From CADEED01 sp039931065 (GTDB lineage: Bacteria; Pseudomonadota; Gammaproteobacteria; Steroidobacterales; Steroidobacteraceae), in assembly GCA_039931065.1 (NCBI GenBank), contig JBDTSP010000019.1, positions 16,669-80,668 on the forward strand: 64,000 nucleotides of DNA, read 5' to 3'. The position numbers and the translations under genes were made by a program. Of this stretch, positions 59,230 through 64,000 are shown piece by piece (within the stretch, counting starts at the first letter, position 1; each line of letters starts with the position of its first letter). The notes beneath the pieces were generated by a model. The model was given only the letters and a program-made list of their open reading frames with translations. It did not search any database and was not told where the DNA came from.

Positions 59230-59841
59230 TCAGGCTCTACGCCAGAAAGCCACATCCACGCCGACGATCAGGGTGACCACGACCGCGGACACCCAATAGC
59301 AGAAGAACTGGTCGCGGAATTTGAGTTTCAATTCGCGGCTGGCGGACACCAGAAGAATGGCTAAGCCAGCCACGACAACGAGAGGAATCGTCCAGGTGCC
59401 CAAGCCCAGCATTTGGCTCACCCGCGCTTCGTCATTTGGATTGAAAAGACTCAGACCAGCTGCAAGGACTCGCATGAAGAATGCGATATAGAGAAGCGCG
59501 AACCCAAGCTGCGAGTGCCGGCGCCTGACAAGCCAGAAGCCAACCACGCCTTGCACAATCGTGACGACGGGACCGGCCGCGGCAACGATCGCCATATCGC
59601 GGACCGAAATTTCGTCTCTTGGCCAGACATGATTCGGTGATGCGATCATGTCGTGCCCAAGTGCCACGCCCGCTATCCAGTGGGCAAACTCGTGGATGAG
59701 GAATGATCCAATTCCCACGATGAACAAGATCGCGTAAAAATTCCGCGAGAAGACCCACTTCGCCGCGCGCTCCAGTGATTTGTCAGGAACCAATCTTCGG
59801 CTCCCGGCGAAGTACTCTGAGTGCTGGGTGATTCGCCGCAA
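59230..59841 (-). CDS. HExxH membrane metallopeptidase-like protein
   Basis: Up to 203 residues with four to five membrane helices. HEFAHWIAGVALG (residues ~50-62) is an HExxH zinc motif inside a membrane segment, as in M50-type intramembrane peptidases. A second acidic site equivalent to LDG is not clear; FNPNDEARVSQM might be peripheral. The annotated start overlaps the next gene upstream by 59 bp, so the true start is probably downstream of 59841. It lies left of decayed attC sites and runs in cassette orientation, so it may be an old cassette gene. Confidence 0.6.
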   Translation of the reverse strand: MRRITQHSEYFAGSRRLVPDKSLERAAKWVFSRNFYAILFIVGIGSFLIHEFAHWIAGVALGHDMIASPNHVWPRDEISVRDMAIVAAAGPVVTIVQGVVGFWLVRRRHSQLGFALLYIAFFMRVLAAGLSLFNPNDEARVSQMLGLGTWTIPLVVVAGLAILLVSASRELKLKFRDQFFCYWVSAVVVTLIVGVDVAFWRRA

Positions 59842-60139
59842 TTGCGCGGCGCGCTGCTTGCGCTAGTTCAAGGGCAAGCTCTTCGATGTCGTACATCGTG
59901 CCGACCTCGGAATCCGGCATGAAGTACAGGACGATGTCCTCATGCTGTTCGTCGCCCTCGAGCCCGGATCCATGTTGGATATAGGACGCGGTATCTTGAA
60001 ATACAAAGCCGTTCGTTCCACTTTCCTCAGTGACTTGTCCGAGAAAAATCAGTGGCTCGACGCCTGGAATCGTGAGCTCTAGATTGGCAAACATAAGCCG
60101 GTAGTAAGCGCGACCGATGACGAGATTTGACGCATTCAT
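59783..60139 (-). CDS. Hypothetical protein in decayed cassette region
   Basis: 118 residues from the ATG 60139 (MNASNLVIGRAYYRLMFANLELTIPGVEPLIFLGQV). A segment reads EDIVLYFMPDSEVGTMYDIEELALELAQAARRAI. No family was recognised; it looks like a small soluble protein with a beta-rich N-terminus and a helical end. Just upstream the sequence (60140-60175) is a degenerate attC end, so it is a probable former cassette gene. The HExxH gene overlaps its 3' end by 59 bp. Confidence 0.7.
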   Translation of the reverse strand: MNASNLVIGRAYYRLMFANLELTIPGVEPLIFLGQVTEESGTNGFVFQDTASYIQHGSGLEGDEQHEDIVLYFMPDSEVGTMYDIEELALELAQAARRAIAANHPALRVLRREPKIGS

Positions 60140-60277
60140 GTGTTTCCTGGCGGTTGAGTTGAGTGCCGGGTGCTCCAGCAATTGCTTCTACTCTGGTGGG
60201 TGAATCCATCGAACAAGCGGCGCTGGCGTTCTGGAACGTGAACGTATGCGAGAACAGATACACATTCTGTTGTCGCC

Positions 60278-60358
60278 TGCCGTCCGGATGAACGCCGCGC
60301 CTTGTTGCTCGACCCCGGCACTTTGTATTGCACGCGCGCACCCAAGCAAACTGTCGGC
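60278..60358 (-). repeat. Degenerate attC-like site (after GFA gene)
   Basis: Directly after the GFA stop. It keeps the attC landmarks GGCACTTTGTATTGCACGCG and the ACGCCGCGCC arm in the right order and spacing, but the outer R boxes are mutated (no CTAAC / GTTAG). A second piece at about 60150-60190 keeps GGTTGAGTTGAGTGCC, the inner end of an attC. Confidence 0.5.
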
Positions 60359-60360
60359 GC

Positions 60361-60789
60361 TCATGGCTCGCTATCGCCGGGCTCTCGCCGATGACAAATC
60401 GCGAGGTCCGGAATAATGACGCCAGGTAGTTTGCTTGATGTCCAGATGTGAATCGCTTTACCAAGATCCACCGGCTCATCCAAAGAGCCTCCTTTGACGT
60501 TCAGCGTTTCCTGGTAGCCAGAGCTTTGATGCCAAAGTCGCGTTCCGCAATTGCGGCAGAAGGCACATTCTAACGTGTGTCCGGAGACGGTCTTTCGTGT
60601 CCAAAACGCAGGCCGGCCCTCTACCTTGAATGCGTCTCTCGGGATGGTGAACGAGATTCCAAACGCGGAAGATGACTGCTTCCGACATTCACTGCAGTGA
60701 CACACATACAGCGCCAGCGGCGTCCGGGGTGCAAAGTATCGAATGGTTCCGCACTGGCAGCCACCACGTTGCCGGTCATCCGTCGTCAC
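60361..60789 (-). CDS. GFA/CENP-V family zinc-binding protein
   Basis: 142 residues with the GFA cysteine pattern: GGCQCGTIRY (residues 9-18), CHCSECRKQSSSAFG and CAFCRNCGTRLWHQS. It binds zinc; the founding member was described as a glutathione-dependent formaldehyde-activating enzyme, but most relatives have unknown activity. The GTG start overlaps the DUF1801 stop (GTGA). A degenerate attC follows the stop, consistent with a two-gene cassette (DUF1801 + GFA). Confidence 0.85.
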   Translation of the reverse strand: MTTDDRQRGGCQCGTIRYFAPRTPLALYVCHCSECRKQSSSAFGISFTIPRDAFKVEGRPAFWTRKTVSGHTLECAFCRNCGTRLWHQSSGYQETLNVKGGSLDEPVDLGKAIHIWTSSKLPGVIIPDLAICHRREPGDSEP

Positions 60790-61268
60790 TTCTTCGGCTT
60801 CCGGCGTGCCTTCTTCTTCGCAGCATCCGACATCATGATGAGCCTGCCCTTCCCTTTCGCAGGCAGCGGAGTCTTCGACTTGTCAATCGCCGCGGCAATC
60901 AGCGCCTTCACGTCCGCTTGTGCCAGATCGCTAACCGATTCCACCCGGAGGTAGCGGGCCTGCTTTCCCGTTCCCAGCAGAAGTTTCTTCGGATCGGGCA
61001 GTCTCGGTCCCTCCATCAAATACAGACGCACGCCATCGGGACGACCGGCAATCGCCACGATGCCGTCAATCCCTCGCTCCGTCGGCGAATAGGAGATGAC
61101 GAAGAAGCTGGTGTAGTCGTACGCCAGCTCGTTGGCAGTCGGGAATCGTTTTCGTACGGCAGCCCGGACCGACTTCATGAGCTTCTGATCCTTCGGACCA
61201 AACCTGGCCATGTAGGACCGGAGTTCGGCCACCGGCGTATTCTTTCTGGCATCGGCTTTTACGACCAT
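60786..61268 (-). CDS. DUF1801 protein
   Basis: About 160 residues from the ATG 61268 (MVVKADARKNTPVAELRSYMARFGPKDQKLM), with GAGG 5 bases upstream; the longer open frame to 61388 is not needed. The DUF1801 core is LAYDYTSFFVISYSPTERGIDGIVAIAGRPDGVRLYLMEGPRLPDPKKLLLGTGKQARYLRVESVSDL. The tail is Lys-rich (KGRLIMMSDAAKKKARRKPKK). Similar family to the chromosomal 55278 gene but not a close copy. Coupled to the GFA gene. Confidence 0.85.
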   Translation of the reverse strand: MVVKADARKNTPVAELRSYMARFGPKDQKLMKSVRAAVRKRFPTANELAYDYTSFFVISYSPTERGIDGIVAIAGRPDGVRLYLMEGPRLPDPKKLLLGTGKQARYLRVESVSDLAQADVKALIAAAIDKSKTPLPAKGKGRLIMMSDAAKKKARRKPKK

Positions 61269-61399
61269 TGCATCCTCACGCTTTCGCCTCGGGAAGCCAA
61301 AAATAGTCCCAAGGGGCGGAATAGACCAGTACCTCATCTGAAAGCACGAGAGCCTTCGTATTGTTGCGAATGTCGGGCGGTCGTTCATGCGACTCGAAT

Positions 61400-61460
61400 A
61401 TCTCTCACGTGCGCTGCAGGGATTTTCCGAACGGCAGCCAGACTATTGATGTGTTAGACC
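61400..61460 (-). repeat. Possible degenerate attC with intact GTTAGAC box
   Basis: GTTAGAC at 61454-61460 is an R-box-like heptamer. An attC-like piece (CTGCAGCGCACGTGAGAG) lies about 40 bp to the left instead of directly next to it, so the site is disrupted. It would separate the hydrophobic-ORF cassette from the DUF1801 cassette. The rest of 61269-61453 holds nothing else I can recognise. Confidence 0.35.
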
Positions 61461-61480
61461 GCATCGGTTCCGCGGTTGAC

Positions 61481-61666
61481 TATCGATCCCAGACGAATAT
61501 TGCTCTGCCTCGAAGCAATCTGAGCGCCAGGCGCAGCAAGCCCCTACAGCGAAGACCAACAATCGCCGTTACGATCAGGGCGCGCGGGTCTCGCACGCCG
61601 CGCACCAAGCCCAGAACGGCCACAAAACCAGACAACCCCGAGAACGCCAGTACTCGCGTAGACCCT
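61481..61666 (-). CDS. Possible small hydrophobic cassette ORF, no ATG
   Basis: Between the attC at 61675 and the GTTAGAC box at 61454 one frame reads VLAFSGLSGFVAVLGLVRG, then DPRALIVTAIVGL and a basic end (LLRGRAIFVWDR), stopping at 61481. It looks like one or two membrane helices. No ATG is in frame; TTG codons could start it. Low confidence; the cassette may instead be gene-less. Confidence 0.3.
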
Positions 61667-61674
61667 TGAGTGCC

Positions 61675-61761
61675 GCCTAACTGGTGATTTGAGCGCCACG
61701 CGCGTTGAAGTATGAACTCGGCACTTTACCCCGCGGGCGAGTACTCCAGAGATTGTTAGGC
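61675..61761 (-). repeat. attC site E (87 bp)
   Basis: In minus orientation it starts GCCTAAC (61761-61755) and ends GTTAGGC (61681-61675). The inner arms are TCTCTGGAG and GGCGCTCAAATC. The conserved core AAAGTGCC is present. It is the least regular of the five intact sites. Confidence 0.85.
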
Positions 61762-61787
61762 CATACACACGAACGCCCAGATCTCAA

Positions 61788-62114
61788 TCATTTGGCATTG
61801 CCAAGCCCAAGAATGGCCAGCCGCACCAGACGGACTGCCTCGTTTACGTCTGAAGCGGTGTTGAACTTCATCTCGTACCACGGCGAGCCTTTAGCGCGTT
61901 CAGGATGAACCCGAGAAGGCTGACGAACAAGGCGTTCCCGCGCGATCACGTCTTTACCTAGTCGGATGTCGATCTCGCACCAGTTATGAAAATGTGCGAA
62001 CTCGTTGTCTTCGAACAGCAGGCTCGCAAATCCATCATCGCGTCCAGGCCATGCACGCTCCTCGACGGAGAGGTCTCGAAGTTTACTACTCAGCTTGATA
62101 CGAAGTGGATTCAC
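61788..62114 (-). CDS. Cassette-encoded hypothetical protein (108 residues)
   Basis: Starts at a GTG 62114, just inside the cassette after attC D (NPLRIKLSSKLRDLSVEER). It continues DDGFASLLFEDNEFAHFHNWCEIDIRLGKDVIARER and ends DVNEAVRLVRLAILGLGNAK. No signal peptide, membrane segment or recognised family. The mixed alpha-beta pattern with a well-formed C-terminal helix supports a real protein. Cassette genes of unknown function are the rule in chromosomal integrons. Confidence 0.65.
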   Translation of the reverse strand: MNPLRIKLSSKLRDLSVEERAWPGRDDGFASLLFEDNEFAHFHNWCEIDIRLGKDVIARERLVRQPSRVHPERAKGSPWYEMKFNTASDVNEAVRLVRLAILGLGNAK

Positions 62115-62131
62115 GCTGGTCTGCCGCTGCC

Positions 62132-62219
62132 GCCTAACTATTGAGCTGAGCGGCGCGCGCTCGGCTACTCGGGCTTGGCACTTTATCGTCCACGCGTCCA
62201 ATCCAGCGATTTGTTAGGC
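62132..62219 (-). repeat. attC site D (88 bp)
   Basis: Minus orientation: GCCTAAC (62219-62213) ... AAATCGCTGGATTGG ... ATAAAGTGCCAAGC ... GCCGCTCAGCTCAATA, GTTAGGC (62138-62132). The inner arms pair with the extra unpaired G typical of attC. Confidence 0.92.
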
Positions 62220-62282
62220 GTCCACGCGCCAGCGCGCACGCCGCTTGTTGGGGTGTACAACTCAATACGGACATGCCACTAC

Positions 62283-62537
62283 TCACTGCAGCATCGGGTG
62301 GCCAGGCGCAAGCGCGAGCTGGGATTCTAATTGCCAATTGGACGGACGCCTATCTGGCTCGTTCCAGGGTGCGCCGCGCGCTATCCACTCGGCGCGGTGT
62401 CTATTCACTGAATGAGGTGTCGCGTCTTGGTACCGAAATTGGCAACCGCAGCATGGACAATACTGCCAAGCCCACTCGTTACCCCAAGGAGCTTCGCCGA
62501 GGTCAAGACCGCAAACGTAGCAGCGAGTGGTGACCAC
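62283..62537 (-). CDS. Cassette-encoded cysteine-rich CPCC protein
   Basis: 84 residues, GTG start 8 bp after the R box of attC C, so no normal ribosome-binding site. Two Cys pairs, CYVCGLDLG (residues 6-14) and CPCCGCQFRY (27-36), form a likely zinc ribbon; this matches the small 'Cys-rich CPCC' family. The remainder reads RHRAEWIARGAPWNEPDRRPSNWQLESQLAL, with conserved Trp residues. Function unknown; such proteins are frequent in mobile and toxin-immunity contexts, which is inference. Confidence 0.7.
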   Translation of the reverse strand: MVTTRCYVCGLDLGEAPWGNEWAWQYCPCCGCQFRYQDATPHSVNRHRAEWIARGAPWNEPDRRPSNWQLESQLALAPGHPMLQ

Positions 62538-62545
62538 GATTGGAA

Positions 62546-62633
62546 GCCTAACGGTTGAGTTGAGCGCCGCGCGCGCTGGTGTACGAACTTGGCACTTTAG
62601 CTTTCTCGCGTGCGCTCCAGCGAAGTGTTAGGC
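62546..62633 (-). repeat. attC site C (88 bp)
   Basis: Minus orientation: GCCTAAC (62633-62627), ACTTCGCTGGAGCGCACGCG, core AAAGTGCC, GGCGCTCAACTCAACC, GTTAGGC (62552-62546). The 3' end of the Sel1 gene runs into it. Confidence 0.93.
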
Positions 62634-63178
62634 GCCGCCTGCAGATCCTTCTCCAAGGCGGCGAGAAACTCGGGATGGCCTGCTTCCGCCGCATTTTCGC
62701 AAAAGCGCCTGGCCGCCTCAACGTCCAGCTCACAATGCTTACCATCGAGGTAATACATGATCAGGGGCTCCCAGTTTTCTACAAGTCCAGCCTGAGCGGC
62801 CTTCAGTGCCCAAGCCTGCGCCTGGTCGATATCTTTTGGCACTCCCTCGCCGTGCAAGTAGTAGCTCGCGAGTGTCTGTTGCGCTTCAGGGCATCCTTCA
62901 GGCGCTGCGGAACTAACCAATGAAACAGCTTCGGCTTGCGATACTGCGTCACCACGGACCGAGAGTAGGCTCGCCAGAAATACCTTGGCAAGCGGCAGTT
63001 TCGTCGCCGCCCTTCGAGCCCACCACAGCGCTTCTAAATCTCGTCGTTGCTTCCAACGGAAGACAGCCATCGAAAACTGCGCTTCGCGAGATCCCAAGTG
63101 CGCCATCAATGCTAGTCCTATTTTTGGCCGGGGAGGCACATCGACAGGTTTTGGAACTTCGGGTTGTGGCGCAGCCAT
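62597..63178 (-). CDS. Cassette-encoded Sel1-like repeat protein
   Basis: 193 residues; the ATG sits 8 bp after the R box of attC B. Sel1/TPR-like helical repeats appear in APEGCPEAQQTLASYYLHGEGVPKDIDQAQAWALKAAQAG (about 90-130), with a second unit to residue 170. The N-terminus has a Pro-rich lead (PQPEVPKPVDVPPRP) but no signal peptide. The last residues, NTSLERTRES, are the translation of attC C, so the stop lies inside the recombination site. Sel1 repeats bind partner proteins; the role is unknown. Confidence 0.8.
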   Translation of the reverse strand: MAAPQPEVPKPVDVPPRPKIGLALMAHLGSREAQFSMAVFRWKQRRDLEALWWARRAATKLPLAKVFLASLLSVRGDAVSQAEAVSLVSSAAPEGCPEAQQTLASYYLHGEGVPKDIDQAQAWALKAAQAGLVENWEPLIMYYLDGKHCELDVEAARRFCENAAEAGHPEFLAALEKDLQAAPNTSLERTRES

Positions 63179-63186
63179 TTCTAGGC

Positions 63187-63272
63187 GTCTAACGATCGAG
63201 CTGAGCGGCGCGCGCCGCGGTCTGGGCTTGGCATTTTATCTTTCACGCGTCCGCTCCAGCGAGTTGTTAGGT
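63187..63272 (-). repeat. attC site B (86 bp)
   Basis: Minus orientation: ACCTAAC (63272-63266), AACTCGCTGGAGCGGACGCG, core AAAATGCC, GCCGCTCAGCTCGATC, GTTAGAC (63193-63187). It closes the brnTA cassette. Confidence 0.93.
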
Positions 63273-63276
63273 TGCT

Positions 63277-63552
63277 CTACCGCAATTTAGTGAGACGTTC
63301 GGCCATGCGCGTTTGCCAGCCGGGACCAGTGGCCTTCCAACGCTCGATTACTTCGACCGGCAGGCGCAATGTAAGGAGCCTTCGTGCATTGCCGGAAATC
63401 GGACGTCCACGCTTCTTCAAAACCATGCGACTGAGCATCTGCGAGGTCAATCGTGGGCTGTCCGCATACTCGCGCGGCTTGATCACGTGCGCATCGACGC
63501 GCTTAAGATCAGATCCCAAGGATCGGCGCGAGGCGCGCTTTTTCGCGGGCAT
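63277..63552 (-). CDS. brnA: BrnA-type antitoxin (cassette)
   Basis: 91 residues. The BrnA signature is near the C-terminus: KKRGRPISGNARRLLTLRLPVEVIERWKATGPGWQTRMAERL, a ribbon-helix-helix DNA-binding part with GPGWQTRM. It starts inside the end of brnT (44-bp overlap, different frame), as in known brnTA operons. The stop lies 4 bp before attC B, so the pair forms one complete cassette. Confidence 0.92.
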   Translation of the reverse strand: MPAKKRASRRSLGSDLKRVDAHVIKPREYADSPRLTSQMLSRMVLKKRGRPISGNARRLLTLRLPVEVIERWKATGPGWQTRMAERLTKLR

Positions 63553-63784
63553 TGGCTTTCCTCATACTGATGATGTGACGCCCGGCGTCACGCTGTGTAT
63601 AGACGACCTGCACAAGCCGACCCCGCAACAGGCCAAAGCAGATGACTCTCGCCTCTCCGTAGTCCTTGCGCGTGTCCTCGGTTTCTGCCGTGATTCCATC
63701 GAAAACCTCAGCGGCATCCGCAAAATCGAGCCCTCGCTCTTCAAGCGTCGCCGCTCGCTTGGCTGCATCGAAGGAAATACGCAC
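63509..63784 (-). CDS. brnT: BrnT-type toxin (cassette)
   Basis: 91 residues, GTG start at 63784. Typical BrnT pattern: ISFDAAKRAATLEERGLDFADAAEVFDG, then GEARVICFGLLRGRLVQVVYTQRDAGRHIISMRKANAREKARL. BrnT is a ribonuclease-fold toxin; Arg/His residues of the active site (R..IISMRKA) are retained. Toxin-first order and overlap with brnA are standard. Possible promoter elements TTGCAA and TACACT (18 bp apart, 63785-63830 on the minus strand) would start transcription close to the GTG. Confidence 0.92.
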   Translation of the reverse strand: MRISFDAAKRAATLEERGLDFADAAEVFDGITAETEDTRKDYGEARVICFGLLRGRLVQVVYTQRDAGRHIISMRKANAREKARLAPILGI

Positions 63785-63849
63785 GAATTAGTGTAACTAC
63801 GGTAAATGGGGAATTGCAACCCCCGCCGGTACCGCGAGATTTCGGAGCG

Positions 63850-63937
63850 ACCTAACGGCTGAGCTCAGCGGCGCGCACGATGCGGCCTGAGCTTGGCACT
63901 TGATGTTGAACGCGTCCGCTGCAGCGTGATGTTAGAG
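63850..63937 (-). repeat. attC site A (88 bp)
   Basis: Minus orientation: CTCTAAC (63937-63931), ATCACGCTGCAGCGGACGCG, core CAAGTGCC, GCCGCTGAGCTCAGCC, GTTAGGT (63856-63850). It belongs to a cassette that lies to the right, mostly outside the window. Confidence 0.9.
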
Positions 63938-63940
63938 CGC

Positions 63941-64000
63941 ACATGGGTACGGTCCGGGGACATAGGTAACACTTCAGTCCAGAGACATGGGTGACAGTTT
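63941..64000. mobile_element. IS481-like element end (partial)
   Basis: Two imperfect direct repeats of about 23 bp lie at 63952 and 63977 (GTCCGGGGACATAGGTAAC and GTCCAGAGACATGGGTGAC). Repeated GGACATRGGTRACA words of this kind are typical of IS481-family ends. The rest is outside the window. Confidence 0.45.

Larger units (their letters stand above)
60140..63937 (-). mobile_element. Integron gene-cassette array (partial)
   Basis: Five intact attC sites (A-E) in one orientation, with two or three decayed ones further left, delimit cassettes of about 420-670 bp. Cassette bodies, right to left: brnT-brnA, Sel1 protein, CPCC protein, 108-residue protein, hydrophobic ORF, then DUF1801-GFA and older remnants. 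All genes are on the minus strand, so the attI/integrase end, if it exists, is to the right of the window. No integrase gene is seen here. The cassettes are visibly less GC-rich than the core genes. Confidence 0.9.

Noticed and set aside
1..64000. tRNA, rRNA genes and CRISPR arrays
   Set aside because: None were recognised; the only regularly spaced repeats are the attC sites, which are too far apart and too long to be CRISPR repeats.

Overview
The window is a GC-rich (roughly 65 % by eye) piece of a gammaproteobacterial chromosome. Gene content and order point to the Xanthomonadales / Nevskiales / Steroidobacter side of the class: rpoE-rseA-rseB next to lepA-lepB-rnc-era-recO-pdxJ-acpS, ftsB-ispD-ispF-truD, surE-pcm, and above all lysS-prfB-recJ followed by an rpfE-like gene, an arrangement known from the Xanthomonas rpf region. 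This placement is inference from synteny; no rRNA gene is present.

Layout. 1-4 kb: a partial DUF2062 gene, then the LolC-LolE-LolD lipoprotein release ABC system (minus strand). 4-8.4 kb: mfd and a CsiV-like gene (plus). 8.4-26.6 kb: a long, tightly packed minus-strand run. From its 5' end it holds a DUF1674 (SdhAF4-like) gene, sdhCDAB, sdhE and ygfX, then (with its own likely sigma-E promoter) rpoE-rseA-rseB, a glutaredoxin-like gene, lepA, lepB, a DUF4845 gene, rnc, era, recO, pdxJ, acpS, a PolB-like exonuclease, rlmD, nagZ and a PAS/GGDEF protein. Many of these genes overlap by 4 bp. 26.6-35.5 kb: ygfZ, an alpha/beta-hydrolase-fold protein, murI, lysS, prfB (with the programmed +1 frameshift), a GNAT, recJ, rpfE-like and a Mth938-like gene. 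35.5-35.8 kb: a gene-free, AT-richer gap with a long inverted repeat. 35.8-41.3 kb: pcm-surE, an Smr protein, an enoyl-CoA hydratase family protein, truD, ispF, ispD, ftsB. 41.3-42.2 kb: a Phd/VapC toxin-antitoxin pair, a 39-residue lysine-rich protein and a strong bidirectional terminator. 42.2-59.1 kb: an M16 peptidase, a B12-binding radical SAM protein, rluE-like, hrpA, and many small stand-alone accessory genes (VOC, GNAT, GST, cupin, DUF1801, PAP2).

60-64 kb is the most interesting part: an integron cassette array. Five well conserved attC sites of 86-88 bp, all in minus orientation, separate small minus-strand genes: a BrnT/BrnA toxin-antitoxin pair, a Sel1-repeat protein, a cysteine-rich CPCC protein, an unknown 108-residue protein, and a short hydrophobic ORF. 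To the left lie decayed attC copies around a GFA enzyme, a DUF1801 protein and an HExxH membrane peptidase, which look like the old end of the array. The array runs off the right edge, next to sequence resembling an IS481-family end. No integrase gene lies inside the window, so it is either the distal part of a sedentary chromosomal integron or an integrase-less attC cluster.

Other points of interest are a signal peptidase I whose N-terminal membrane hairpin appears three times in tandem, a LOV-like PAS domain without its photoactive cysteine joined to a degenerate GGDEF domain, an alpha/beta-hydrolase with Arg at the nucleophile position, and an octamer (CTATCTAC) that recurs in several genes in different reading frames.
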